Numbered from the stretch's first letter, positions 1 to 8,021 are shown. The stretch: 64,000 nucleotides of DNA from Tunturibacter empetritectus (GCF_040358985.1 NZ_CP132932.1:1922001-1986000), one strand, 5' to 3'. Notes: a model not told the origin generated them from the sequence alone. A program made the numbers and translations.

Positions 1-1000
1 GCTGTGCCGCCGGGAAGCAATCATGCGGGCGCAAGAGGCTGGTAATCGGCAGCACCGCATAGCAGAAGGCGAGACTCGCCATGGCCGGAGCGAAGACCGG
101 ATCGATAGCAAGAGCCTCTCGCAGATAGCGCATCGCCGCCTGGATAGCAGGCTTCGTACGCTGACTCAAGAGATGTCGTGCTCGGAGATAACGGTCGTGC
201 ACCTCGGCGTTTATTGGGCCAGCTCTACCTGTGTGAATGCTCGCTGCGGCATGCGGCGCTATCTGGATACCGATAGCGGTTGCGGTGGCAAGTGCAATTT
301 CCGACTGCATAGCGAGCGCGTCACCGACCACGCGCTCAAAGTTCTCGCTCCATAGCGCTGTACCGTCGATCGAACGTAAGAGCTGAACAGTGACGCGAAC
401 TCTTTCAGAGTCACGCTTCACGCTCCCCTCTACTAAGTAATCGACCTTAAGTTCGTGGGCAATCTCCTCAACCGGCTTGCTCACATTGCGATACCGCATC
501 ACCGACGTCCGTGCAATGACCGCCATCTGTCCACGCAGTAGACGCGAGACGGCGCTGATCAGTTCTTCAGTCAATCCATCAGAGAAATAATCCTGCTCCG
601 GATCGTTGGAGAGATTGAGCAACGGAAGAATGGCGAGTCTCTGACCTTCCTGTGCATGCCGCGTGATGTCAGGACGGCCGCCTTCTGATTTGGGGGCGAC
701 CGGCATCCGGAGCCGGTAACCTCTGCCCGTGACAGTCTCGATCAGGGTCGCATCGCCTAGCGCCTGGCGAATCTTCTTTACCGCCGTGTAAAGCGCCGCT
801 TCTCCGTTTACAAATACGCCGTCGCCCCATACCCGGCGTAGGGCCTCGTCATGAGATACCACGCCGCCCCGGCTTTCGACCAGGAGGAACAATAGCTCCA
901 GCGGCTTTGGGTCCAGACGCACGATCGTTCCATCACGGCGTAGCGAAAAGCTTCGTCTGTCGAGTTCCATGCCGTCCATCTTCCATATACCATCGCTCAC
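1..1000 (-). CDS. Winged-helix/TPR transcriptional regulator (CadC-like), C-terminus off the window
   Basis: The gene runs off the left edge; about 333 residues are visible. It opens with an OmpR/PhoB-type winged-helix domain (about residues 8-100, with RLDPKPLELLFLLVE, HDEALRRVWGD and VTGRGYRL). A TolB/FlgO-like domain follows (about 120-230: LAILPLLNLSND, DYFSDGLTEELI, YLVEGSVKRD, LWSENFER), and then the first TPR-like helices (RYLRARHLL, AMRYLREALAIDP). This is the usual build of acidobacterial CadC-type one-component regulators. GTG at 1000 was chosen because GGAGA (1008-1012) lies 7 nt upstream; in-frame ATGs at 979 and 970 are alternatives. It is divergent from the SnoaL-like gene at 1108 and shares a 107-bp region with a perfect inverted repeat, so it may control that gene or itself (inference). 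The ligand is unknown. Confidence 0.85.
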   Translation of the reverse strand, partial: MSDGIWKMDGMELDRRSFSLRRDGTIVRLDPKPLELLFLLVESRGGVVSHDEALRRVWGDGVFVNGEAALYTAVKKIRQALGDATLIETVTGRGYRLRMPVAPKSEGGRPDITRHAQEGQRLAILPLLNLSNDPEQDYFSDGLTEELISAVSRLLRGQMAVIARTSVMRYRNVSKPVEEIAHELKVDYLVEGSVKRDSERVRVTVQLLRSIDGTALWSENFERVVGDALAMQSEIALATATAIGIQIAPHAAASIHTGRAGPINAEVHDRYLRARHLLSQRTKPAIQAAMRYLREALAIDPVFAPAMASLAFCYAVLPITSLLRPHDCFPAAQ

Positions 1001-1044
1001 CGCTCGTTCTCCGATATTCAGAAACATTCCAGACCATGTTCAGG

Positions 1045-1073
1045 AGTTATGGAAAGGTTCTTGTCATTATCAA
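1045..1073 (-). promoter_or_regulatory. Candidate sigma-70 promoter of the winged-helix regulator
   Basis: On the minus strand TTGATA (1073-1068), a 17-nt spacer and ATAACT (1050-1045) give a fair -35/-10 pair. Transcription would start near 1038, leaving a leader of about 38 nt with the GGAGA ribosome site. The -35 box lies inside the inverted repeat at 1060-1080, which would allow repression by whatever binds there. Motif match only. Confidence 0.4.
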
Positions 1074-1080
1074 TGACAAG
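1060..1080. promoter_or_regulatory. Perfect 9-bp inverted repeat, candidate operator
   Basis: Arms CTTGTCATT and AATGACAAG are separated by ATC, a perfect 21-bp dyad. It sits in the divergent region between the winged-helix regulator and the SnoaL-like gene and covers the -35 box of the candidate regulator promoter. The size and spacing are typical of a dimer-binding operator. There is no T-run, and it lies upstream of both genes, so it is not a terminator. Confidence 0.55.
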
Positions 1081-1107
1081 TCGACTCATCAGCTGAGGGA
1101 TGCCAAA

Positions 1108-1605
1108 ATGCGAATTCGAAATTGGATAGGTGCACTCATCATGACGCTTACATTCGGAACCACTGGTTGCAGCGGGGTAAAAGCCGCTGAAGATACCCCT
1201 CAGGTTGCCATCGAGAAGATGCTCGCCAGGGAACAGTCAGCTTGGAACACTGGCGATAGCGCGTCATACGCCGACGAGTATACCGAGGACGCAGACTTCA
1301 TCAATATTCGAGGTCAAGTCTTTACCGGAAAGACAGCGGTTCAGCAACAGCACGCGAAAATATTCGCCGGACCATTTAAGGGAAGCGCCATTGGCATCGT
1401 TCTGCGCAAATTTGCCCAAATCTCTGACTTGGCCGTCCTGATCGACACCGACCAGACCGTCATCAACTTCGCGGGTCTACCACCGGGTATCGTCGAGTCT
1501 TCTCCAGGCACGCTTGTCACCCACTTCAAATATCTGGCAATCAAACAGACCGATGGTACTTGGAAGTTTACCTCCGGGCAGAATACTGTCGCGCTTCCGA
1601 ACTAA
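1108..1605 (+). CDS. Exported SnoaL-like / DUF4440-type protein
   Basis: A 165-aa protein with an N-terminal signal (RIRNWIGALIMTLTFGTTGC). The Cys after TTG could be a degenerate lipobox, since Leu is missing at -3; otherwise cleavage after VKAA is possible. The rest is one NTF2/SnoaL-like cone-fold domain of the SgcJ/EcaC kind: an N-terminal helix with EQSAWNTGDSASYADEYTEDADF, then IRGQVFTGKTAV and a C-terminal sheet ending WKFTSGQNT. Such proteins bind small ligands or act as small hydrolases/isomerases; no substrate can be named. ATG 1108 follows TGAGGGA (1094-1100); the longer upstream frame lacks a ribosome site. It is divergent from the CadC-like regulator. Confidence 0.8.
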   Translation: MRIRNWIGALIMTLTFGTTGCSGVKAAEDTPQVAIEKMLAREQSAWNTGDSASYADEYTEDADFINIRGQVFTGKTAVQQQHAKIFAGPFKGSAIGIVLRKFAQISDLAVLIDTDQTVINFAGLPPGIVESSPGTLVTHFKYLAIKQTDGTWKFTSGQNTVALPN

Positions 1606-1637
1606 GGGCATGGATCAGTATCGGCTCTGTTCATTGA

Positions 1638-1967
1638 CTCGCCTGCACGCAGTGGCTTGACGGCCCTAGCTTGAATCGAGCACCAGACAATTGGCCGATT
1701 GTTCAGGTATCCAAGGAGACCGATTGGTCATTGGCATGTATGTTCGTCAGGCGTGAGTTCCGCAAGACGGGACTCGTTCCACAAATCATTCAAGCTGCGG
1801 TTGTCCATGCAAAGGCGAATGGTGCAACGATTGTGGAAGCGTATCCCGTCGATCGTAACTCGCCCAGCTTTCGTTTTATGGGTTTTGTCGACACGTTTTT
1901 ACAAGCCGGATTTTGCGAAGTGGGAAGAACTGGCCAACGAAGACATGTAATGCGATTGAGCGTCTAA
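1638..1967 (+). pseudogene. 5'-truncated GNAT acetyltransferase remnant
   Basis: The frame encodes the C-terminal half of a GNAT acetyltransferase: WSLACMFVRREFRKTGL (acetyl-CoA loop strand with R-x-x-G-L), an HAKANGATIVEAYPV helix-strand, SFRFMGFVDTFLQAGF and VMRLSV. The N-terminal half is absent, because an in-frame stop lies at 1635 and nothing upstream continues the fold. TTG at 1671 could start a 98-aa peptide, but no ribosome site precedes it. An intact but unrelated GNAT gene follows at 2095. Best read as a decayed gene; expression of the remnant is unlikely. Confidence 0.55.
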
Positions 1968-2053
1968 AGTGCTTGACGACCCACAGAGCAGGACGACGGT
2001 CAGCAAACCTAAAACTGAACACGACAGCCCACGCGATCGCGGTGGTAGTTACC

Positions 2054-2077
2054 ATACGATAAAGGACGTTATCGTAT
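2054..2077. promoter_or_regulatory. Perfect 9-bp inverted repeat upstream of the GNAT gene, candidate operator
   Basis: Arms ATACGATAA (2054-2062) and TTATCGTAT (2069-2077) flank a 6-nt spacer, 17 bp before the GNAT start codon. The dyad would overlap the promoter or early transcript of the 2095 gene. No T-run follows, so a regulator-binding site is more likely than a terminator. The cognate regulator is not evident nearby. Confidence 0.5.
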
Positions 2078-2094
2078 CTATCGAGGCGGACACG

Positions 2095-2601
2095 ATGGCC
2101 GTTCAAATTCAATCGACTCGGCTGCAACTGAGCACCTTCGAAATGGCAGATGCAGAAGAGGTGTTTGCCTGCATTACTCCGGCCGTCGCTCGCTTCATGT
2201 CCTGGGAGCCGCCCAAATCCTTCACCGAGTACAAGGCACGCCGAGAGGCGCGATTGCAGGCCGCCGATCCAACAGAGTTTGCGTTCGTCATCCGACGGCG
2301 CGATACAAAGGAATGTCTAGGCATTACTGCACTTGAAAGGGCTGATCTGCCAAGCCCGGAACTGGGCATCTGGATGAAGGAAGCAGCTCACGGTCAGGGG
2401 TACGGAGGAGAAGCCGTTCGAGCAGTTGCTGAATGGGCGGCCAAGGATCTCGGAAAAGACACCTTTCTGTACCCTGTGGCAGTAGAAAACACCGCCAGTA
2501 GACACATTGCCGAGAAGCTCCACGGCGAGATCATCGGAACCCGCAGAAGCCCAAAATATGAATCTGTTGTCTACCAAATCCGTGCCTTTGCTCGGCTCTA
2601 G
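2095..2601 (+). CDS. GNAT family N-acetyltransferase (RimJ/RimL type)
   Basis: A 168-aa protein of the RimJ/RimL-like GNAT group, which moves acetyl from acetyl-CoA to an amine; the substrate cannot be told. Visible family marks are the opening TRLQLSTFEMADAEEVF, a central FAFVIRRRDTKECLGI strand pair, GIWMKEAAHGQGYGGEAVRAV with the Q-x-x-G-x-G-type acetyl-CoA loop, and VENTASRHIAEKLHGEIIG near the end. The length matches the family. ATG 2095 follows GAGGCGG (2083-2089); a longer frame from 1969 adds an unconserved tail across the inverted repeat at 2054-2077 and was rejected. Confidence 0.9.
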   Translation: MAVQIQSTRLQLSTFEMADAEEVFACITPAVARFMSWEPPKSFTEYKARREARLQAADPTEFAFVIRRRDTKECLGITALERADLPSPELGIWMKEAAHGQGYGGEAVRAVAEWAAKDLGKDTFLYPVAVENTASRHIAEKLHGEIIGTRRSPKYESVVYQIRAFARL

Positions 2602-2731
2602 CGAAGAGGTCATCTCAGCAGCCTCTAATCGGCCGCCTACGCTGCTCCCGGCCCTTTGGTTTATGTGCCCAACAGTGGGTTCGACCGTTTTCGAGGAACT
2701 TCGCAAGCGACGGTTTGAATGGGCCGTGGAT

Positions 2732-3589
2732 TTAGAACGCGTGAGACGTAAGAAATCGAATGACGATCGAAGAGAAAAGATCCGGCTTTTCCAGATATAA
2801 CAGGTGCCCTACATCGGGTACCACAACGCGGGCCGCTCCTGGTATAGCCATCATTAGAGCGCCAGCCACGGCTTGATTGTCCGCAATGTCGCCGGAACCC
2901 GTGAGAATCAGCGTCGGCATTCGGAGGTCCTGCACATATGGAAAGACTGGCTTCTCCGGCAGTGGCATATCGTCGTGTGTAAGATCTTGTGGTGAAGCCT
3001 TGAGAAGAGCGCGAAGGTGGTTGCGGGCGGCGTCATGCCCCGGAACGATGAGGTAGGGATTCTGGACGCTCGCCTCTACTTGGTCCTTGGCATTCTGAGA
3101 TTCCACCTGCCTCATCAGAAAGTGCTCAGAATATGGAAAACCCTCCGCCGCCGGACCGACGAGCACCAGATCGCTAACCTGCGCGGGATAGCGAAGTGCA
3201 AAATTCAAGGCCACATTACCGCCATGTGAGCTGGCCACGAGAGCAGCCTGGCTGACCTTGCGATCGTGCAGCACTGCAGCAACATCGTCGGCTTCGTAAT
3301 AGGGCTTGGTAGTGGCGGGCGAGCTCCCATACCCCCGCCGGTCGTATCGGATGGTATGAAACTGTTTACAGAAAGCGGCCCATATGTCGTCCCAGACTGC
3401 CGAATTTACAACCCCATCATGGAGGAAAATCACAGCCTTCGGCCCGGTCCCGCACTCCTCATAGTGCAAACGAGAACCATCTACTTCAACGAATGAGCCT
3501 GGTGGCTTTGCTGAGCCGATTGGTTGCGCGCATAGAACTCCAACTCCGAAAACCGAGATGAAAACAAACATTATGTCTAGAATTTTCAT
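2732..3589 (-). CDS. Exported alpha/beta-fold hydrolase
   Basis: A 285-aa alpha/beta hydrolase with a signal peptide (about residues 1-21, ending VLCAQ). Active-site features: oxyanion HDG at 57-59; nucleophile elbow ASSHG with Ser121, where the first small residue is Ala rather than Gly; acid Asp in TGSGDIADNQ; and base His in VPDVGHLLYLEKP. The RYDRRGYGSS segment (81-90) is typical of the haloperoxidase/lactonase-like branch. The likely role is esterase or lactonase in the periplasm; substrate unknown. It is convergent with the GNAT gene and divergent from dnaB. Confidence 0.88.
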   Translation of the reverse strand: MKILDIMFVFISVFGVGVLCAQPIGSAKPPGSFVEVDGSRLHYEECGTGPKAVIFLHDGVVNSAVWDDIWAAFCKQFHTIRYDRRGYGSSPATTKPYYEADDVAAVLHDRKVSQAALVASSHGGNVALNFALRYPAQVSDLVLVGPAAEGFPYSEHFLMRQVESQNAKDQVEASVQNPYLIVPGHDAARNHLRALLKASPQDLTHDDMPLPEKPVFPYVQDLRMPTLILTGSGDIADNQAVAGALMMAIPGAARVVVPDVGHLLYLEKPDLFSSIVIRFLTSHAF

Positions 3590-4009
3590 GCACTCATATT
3601 ATGTCTTGTGTTGTGAAGCCGAGCCGCTGTCGCTATCCGGCAGCGGCACAGCGCCTTCCAGAAGGCTGTGAATCGTCCCTGTAAAATGGTATCCCGCGTT
3701 CAAGAAATGCACAGAAATCAAAAAATTGTCTGCACAGTTCCTACACAGCCAAAAATGGCCTAATTATCTTCCGAAAACTCAGCATGATATAAGATTCCAC
3801 TCACCCCGTTCAGGATGACAACTTTTAGTTGTGAGATCGGAGAGCTTGCTTCGCGCTTCGTATTCATCAAACTCTGGGATGTACTTGTCTGTAGTTGTCA
3901 GGTTACAGCTCATCTGTGAATTAACCCTTTGGTGTGTGGGAAACCCGTTGATAACGTGAGGAAAGCGCTGGTTGCAACGGCCCTTGCGACAGCGGAGAAT
4001 AGAGCCATT
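3590..4009. other. 420-bp intergenic region with two adjacent stem-loops
   Basis: No gene was seen between the hydrolase and dnaB. Two hairpins stand side by side: GCCGCTG/CAGCGGC (arms 3623-3629 and 3641-3647, 11-nt loop), and 3647-3670, where GCCTTC/GAAGGC around CA is extended by CACA/TGTG. Neither has a T-run. The part nearest dnaB (3800-4009) has no convincing promoter match. The region is AT-richer than the genes on either side. Confidence 0.4.
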
Positions 4010-5377
4010 ATGGCATCTTTTGCTCAACTAAATGTTTCAGAAGGTCTGCCCGCTTCGGTTCATATCGAAGTTGCTGTTTTAGGGGCAATGCTTCTGGACG
4101 GGCTTGCGGTCAACGATGCGACAGGAAGGCTAAGGGCGGAAGATTTTTCGCTCGATTCGCATCAACGCATCTACCGAGCCATCACCGATTTATTGGCGGG
4201 GGGTCGTGGCGTGGACTCCCTGACTGTGCGAGAGGAGCTGATTCGGAAGAGAGAAATTGATTCGATTGGCGGGCCTGCGTATCTTGCGTTTTTGACGGAG
4301 GGGATTCCGCGGAACTTCAACATCGAGAGCTATGTCCGGATTGTGAAGGACAAGAGTTTGCTGCGGCAGTTGATGGCTATCTTTGGCGATGGATTGACGC
4401 TCGCCTCGGACCAGTCCGAGGAGGCGATTCATGTTTTGAGCAATGTGGAGGCCAAGCTGTCGGAGGTGGCCGATAGCGCGATTCAGTATGGGTTTTCGGA
4501 CATCGCGACGATTGTGAAGGAGTCGTTCGGGTCGATTGATGCGCTGTATGAGCAGGGGCGCGAGGTTACGGGGTTGGCGACGCACTACATAGAATTTGAC
4601 CGGATGACGAGCGGATTGCAGGAGTCGGAGCTGACGATTATTGCGGCGCGGCCTTCGATGGGCAAGACGGCGTGGGCGATCAACATTGCGGAGAATGCCG
4701 CGGTGCGCGGGGGCAAGGTGGTGGCGGTGTTTTCGCTGGAGATGAGCAAGGCGAGTCTGCTGCGCAGAATGCTGGCCTCGCAGGCGTTGGTGAACTCGAA
4801 GGCGATTCAGACGGGAATGTTGATGCGGGAGGACCGGGCGAAGCTGATTGCCGGGCTCGAGCGGTTGATGGAGTCGAAGATGTTTATCGACGATACGCCG
4901 GGGATTACGTTGGCGGAGATGCGGGCGAAGGCTCGGCGGTTGAAGCAGCAGCATGGGCAGCTGGATCTGATCGTGATCGACTATCTGCAGCTGATGACCG
5001 GGTCGTCGGGGTCGCAGAAGGGATTTGAGAATCGGACGCAGGAGGTCTCGGCGATCTCGCGCGGGCTGAAGTCGCTGGCGAAGGAGATGAAGGTGCCGGT
5101 GGTTGCGCTGTCGCAGCTGTCGCGTGCGAGTGAGCAGAGGGGCGGGGATAAGAAGCCGCTGTTGAGCGATCTGCGCGAGTCAGGTTCGATCGAGCAGGAT
5201 GCGGACGTGGTGTGCTTTATTCACCGCGAGGAGTACTACGACCGGGAGAATGAGGATCTGAAGGGCAAGGCAGAGATCATTATTGCCAAGCAGAGGAATG
5301 GACCAACGGGGAGTATTCATCTGGCGTATCTGTCGGACTATACTCGGTTCGAGAATCTGTCGCATGGCGGGGATTAG
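4010..5377 (+). CDS. dnaB: Replicative DNA helicase DnaB
   Basis: A 455-aa replicative helicase that unwinds DNA ahead of the fork and recruits primase. The N-terminal DnaB domain (about 10-115: VLGAMLLD, HQRIYRAI, LTEGIPRNFNIESYVRIVKDK) is joined by a linker to the RecA-like motor. Walker A is ARPSMGKT (213-220), followed by VFSLEMSK, Walker B as LIVIDYLQLM, then ISRGLKSLAKE, VPVVALSQLSR and RESGSIEQDADVV, all standard DnaB motifs. The end (FIHREEYY, IIIAKQRNGPTG) matches the family, as does the length. ATG 4010 was chosen over an upstream frame because family homology begins there and GGAGA lies at 3994-3998. It appears monocistronic, followed by a palindromic-element arm. Confidence 0.97.
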   Translation: MASFAQLNVSEGLPASVHIEVAVLGAMLLDGLAVNDATGRLRAEDFSLDSHQRIYRAITDLLAGGRGVDSLTVREELIRKREIDSIGGPAYLAFLTEGIPRNFNIESYVRIVKDKSLLRQLMAIFGDGLTLASDQSEEAIHVLSNVEAKLSEVADSAIQYGFSDIATIVKESFGSIDALYEQGREVTGLATHYIEFDRMTSGLQESELTIIAARPSMGKTAWAINIAENAAVRGGKVVAVFSLEMSKASLLRRMLASQALVNSKAIQTGMLMREDRAKLIAGLERLMESKMFIDDTPGITLAEMRAKARRLKQQHGQLDLIVIDYLQLMTGSSGSQKGFENRTQEVSAISRGLKSLAKEMKVPVVALSQLSRASEQRGGDKKPLLSDLRESGSIEQDADVVCFIHREEYYDRENEDLKGKAEIIIAKQRNGPTGSIHLAYLSDYTRFENLSHGGD

Positions 5378-5396
5378 GGCGGGTACTAGGCTCTGG

Positions 5397-5478
5397 GTCC
5401 TGCCGGACGGGCCCGCTGCGCGCGGCGCGATCACTCCGTGATGGGTATACCGCTTCGCGTGGTGCTCCCGTTGGTCGC
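5397..5478 (+). repeat. Dispersed palindromic element, single diverged left arm (copy A)
   Basis: An 82-bp arm that begins GTCCTGCCGGACGGGC and ends CTCCCGTTGGTCGC. The internal dyad reads ATCACTCCGTGAT rather than the usual GTCACTTCGTGAC, so this is the most diverged of the seven copies. It lies between dnaB and the aldo/keto reductase, just upstream of the latter's ribosome site. Confidence 0.85.
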
Positions 5479-5501
5479 ACGTACAAAGTCGAGGAGTCAT
5501 C

Positions 5502-6446
5502 ATGATCGAGTCTTCTGATCTTCGGAGTAAGAGGATGCCGCTGAGCGGCGGAGCCGGTCAGATGCCTGCACTCGGATTCGGCACACTGATTCCCGATGCG
5601 GCCGTGACTATAAGCGCTACCAAAGACGCGCTGGCTGCGGGGTTTCGGCACTTCGACTGCGCGGAACGCTACCGGAACGAGCGTGAGGTGGGCGAGGCTT
5701 TGAAGGCAGGAGTTGCGGCTGGAGGGATTGCGCGCGAGGATCTGTTTGTTACCACGAAGTTGTGGAACAGCAATCACCGGCCGGAGCGCGTGAGACCGGC
5801 TTTTGAGGCGAGTTTGGACAGGCTGAGGCTCGACTATCTCGATCTCTATCTGATTCACACTCCGTTCGCATTTCAACCGGGGGAGGAGCAGGATCCTCGG
5901 GATGAAAAGGGCAACGTGATCTACGACAAGGGCGTGAGTCTGGTTGACACCTGGAGGGCGATGGAGAGTCTTGTGGACCAGGGCAGATGCAGGGCCATCG
6001 GACTGTCTGACATTACCTTGAACGGGCTGTTGCCGGTGTATGAAGCGGCGAGGATCAAGCCAGCCGTGGTCCAGGTGGAGTCGCATCCGTATCTTCCGGA
6101 GACGGAGCTTCTGGAGTTCTGCAAGGAGAAGGGCATTGTGCTGTTGGCGTTCGCGCCTCTGGGTCATGGGATGAGGCCGGGGCCGCTTGAGGATCCGGTG
6201 ATTCTGGCCATCGCTGCACGGGTTGGAAAGACTCCGGCGCAGGTGCTGCTGGCCTGGGCGGTGCAACGCGGCACAGCTTTGCTGACGACGCCGCGGACGG
6301 CGGAGCGGGCGAAGGAGAACTTCAACGTCTCAGCCATTCCGGAAGACGCGGTTGAGGAGATCAATCGGATTCAGACGAGACAGAGGCTCAACGACGTGGT
6401 GAATACCGGCAGCCCGGGGTTCATTCCACGCGTCCAATCGGCATGA
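5502..6446 (+). CDS. Aldo/keto reductase (AKR superfamily)
   Basis: A 314-aa NAD(P)H-dependent oxidoreductase with the (beta/alpha)8 AKR fold. The full catalytic tetrad is visible: Asp52 and Tyr57 in FDCAERY, Lys86 in TTKLW and His119 in YLIHTP. The C-terminal nucleotide-binding part is seen in VVQVESHPYLPETELLEFCKE and in the region around LLAWAVQRGTALLTTPRTAER. The group resembles aldehyde/xylose reductase-like AKRs; the natural substrate is not readable. ATG 5502 follows GAGGAG. It is followed after 26 bp by a SnoaL-like gene in the same direction, probably one operon. Confidence 0.93.
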   Translation: MIESSDLRSKRMPLSGGAGQMPALGFGTLIPDAAVTISATKDALAAGFRHFDCAERYRNEREVGEALKAGVAAGGIAREDLFVTTKLWNSNHRPERVRPAFEASLDRLRLDYLDLYLIHTPFAFQPGEEQDPRDEKGNVIYDKGVSLVDTWRAMESLVDQGRCRAIGLSDITLNGLLPVYEAARIKPAVVQVESHPYLPETELLEFCKEKGIVLLAFAPLGHGMRPGPLEDPVILAIAARVGKTPAQVLLAWAVQRGTALLTTPRTAERAKENFNVSAIPEDAVEEINRIQTRQRLNDVVNTGSPGFIPRVQSA

Positions 6447-6472
6447 AAGCCAAGTAACACCTGGAGCAGACT

Positions 6473-6856
6473 ATGAAAGAGGAGCAGATACGCGAATCAT
6501 TGAACGCACACTGGCGTGCGTCGGCGGCCGGCGATGCAGATGCGGAGCACGATATCTATGCTGACGATGCCATCTGTGATTATCCACAGTCGGGCGAGCG
6601 AATCCTTGGTAGGAAGAATTTGCAGGCGCTGCGGAGCCATCATCCGGGCAAGCCGTCGGGTTTCGAGGTTAGGCGGATTGTTGGAAGCGGAGATCTTTGG
6701 ATCACGGAGTACACGATTATCTATCAGGGGCGACCGGCATACACGGTGAGCACGATGGAGTTTCGCAACGGCAAGGTGGTGCATGAGACACAATACTTCG
6801 CAGATCCGTTCGAGGCGCCGGGGTGGCGGAGCCAATGGGTTCAGCGGATCGCGTGA
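6473..6856 (+). CDS. SnoaL-like / NTF2-fold protein
   Basis: A 127-aa cytoplasmic NTF2-fold protein without a signal peptide. The N-terminal helix (IRESLNAHWRASAAGD) is followed by YADDAICDYPQSGERILGRKNL, the usual SnoaL pocket strand-loop, and the sheet ends TVSTMEFRNGKVVHETQYFADPF. The domain fills the whole protein at normal family length. It lies 26 bp after the aldo/keto reductase, with GGAG before the ATG, so co-transcription is likely. Proteins like this often accompany reductases as isomerases or ligand carriers; that is inference and no substrate is visible. Confidence 0.85.
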   Translation: MKEEQIRESLNAHWRASAAGDADAEHDIYADDAICDYPQSGERILGRKNLQALRSHHPGKPSGFEVRRIVGSGDLWITEYTIIYQGRPAYTVSTMEFRNGKVVHETQYFADPFEAPGWRSQWVQRIA

Positions 6857-6895
6857 CGACGCTGAGGGACAGCTGCTTGTTTCGGACTATTAAAC

Positions 6896-6966
6896 TGCGC
6901 CCTGCGCGGGCGGCGGTCACTTCGTGACTTGTATACCCCTTCGGTTGGCGCTCCCGTTGGTCGCGA
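6896..6966 (+). repeat. Dispersed palindromic element, left arm without its tip (copy B)
   Basis: The arm lacks the outer GTCCTGCCGGAC tip but matches the rest: GCGCGGGCGGCG, the dyad GTCACTTCGTGAC, TTGTATACCCCTTCGG and CTCCCGTTGGTCGC. It lies between the convergent SnoaL-like gene and the 7025-7909 reductase. Downstream, at 7003-7020, AAGAGATGGGCACCCGC resembles the 3' half of the hairpin at 45383-45412. Confidence 0.85.
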
Positions 6967-7024
6967 AGAAGATTTTGATTGCTGCGCGGGCGCTCCACGC
7001 TCAAGAGATGGGCACCCGCAGTGA

Positions 7025-7909
7025 TTATGGTTTGGGTGCTGCTGCGATTGCGTTGAGGCTGGTGATGGTTTCGGGTGGGAGTTTGAGGGTTGCGGCTTTC
7101 AGGTTTTCGCGCAGGTGCGCAAGCGAAGAGGTACCGGGGATGAGGAGCATGTTGGGAGAGCGGTGGAGGAGCCAGGCCTGTGCGACTTGCATTGGCGTGG
7201 ATTGGAGGGAGGCGGCTGCTTCGTCCAGCTTGGCGGACTGCAACGGCGTGAAGCCTCCGAGGGGGAAGAAGGGTACGTAGGCTATGCCTTGTTTGACGAG
7301 GTCGTCGAGGAAGGCGTCATCGGTTCGGTGGGCTACGTTGTAGAGGTTTTGGATGCAGACGATTTCGGTTATTTTTTGTGCTTCGGCGAGTTGACCTGGG
7401 GTTACGTTGCTGAGGCCGAGGTGGCGGATGAGGCCCTGGGCTTTGAGTTCGGCGAGGACGGTGAGGGGTGCTTCGATGGAGCCTTTGGTTGGGCCGGCGA
7501 GTCCTCCTACGCGGAGGTTGACGACGTCGAGCTTGTCGAGGGCGAGGTTGCGGAGGTTGTCGTGAACGGCGTCGATGAGGTCCTGGCGGGAGAGGGCTGG
7601 GTTCCAGGAGGCGTCTGCGCCGCGGCGTGCGCCTACTTTGGTGACGATGACGAGGCCATCGGGGTAGGGGTGGAGGGCTTCTTTGATGATCTGGTTGGTG
7701 ACGTGTGGTCCGTAGAAGTCGCTGGTGTCGATGTGATTGACGCCGGCGGCGATGGCTTCGCGCAGAACGGCGAGGGCGGCATTTCTATCTTTCGGCGGGC
7801 CGAAGACGTGGGGGCCGGCGAGTTGCATGGCTCCGTAGCCCATGCGGTTCACGGTCATCGAGGTGCCGGGGAAGGTGAAGGTTCCGCCTAGATTTGTCTG
7901 TTGCGTCAT
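7025..7909 (-). CDS. Aldo/keto reductase lacking the tetrad histidine
   Basis: A 294-aa AKR-fold protein. Asp61 and Tyr66 (HIDTSDFYG) and Lys91 (IVTKVG) are present. The position of the catalytic His is Asn131 in LDVVNLRVGG, as in the YdbC-like AKR group. Cofactor-site features remain (LGLSNVTPGQL, NLYNVAHR, LIPGTSSLAHLRENL). Activity is probably NADPH-dependent but altered by the Asn; substrate unknown. ATG 7909 was chosen because AAGGAG precedes it by 8 nt; the GTG 27 bp upstream has no ribosome site. It is divergent from a TetR gene (112-bp gap), which is a likely regulator. Confidence 0.92.
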   Translation of the reverse strand: MTQQTNLGGTFTFPGTSMTVNRMGYGAMQLAGPHVFGPPKDRNAALAVLREAIAAGVNHIDTSDFYGPHVTNQIIKEALHPYPDGLVIVTKVGARRGADASWNPALSRQDLIDAVHDNLRNLALDKLDVVNLRVGGLAGPTKGSIEAPLTVLAELKAQGLIRHLGLSNVTPGQLAEAQKITEIVCIQNLYNVAHRTDDAFLDDLVKQGIAYVPFFPLGGFTPLQSAKLDEAAASLQSTPMQVAQAWLLHRSPNMLLIPGTSSLAHLRENLKAATLKLPPETITSLNAIAAAPKP

Positions 7910-8021
7910 TGCTGGTGCTCCTTTTTGTCTTTGCACGGTTGCGATTTGTCAGGTGCGCGGTTCGGGTTCGTTTTGGCTACCTGTGGTTAGATGAAGAAAG
8001 CCTCAGGTTAGGAGTTCGCAT

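Noticed and set aside
4190-4954. 254-aa minus-strand open frame inside dnaB
   Set aside because: Opposite strand of conserved DnaB motifs, Arg/His-rich, no ribosome site.
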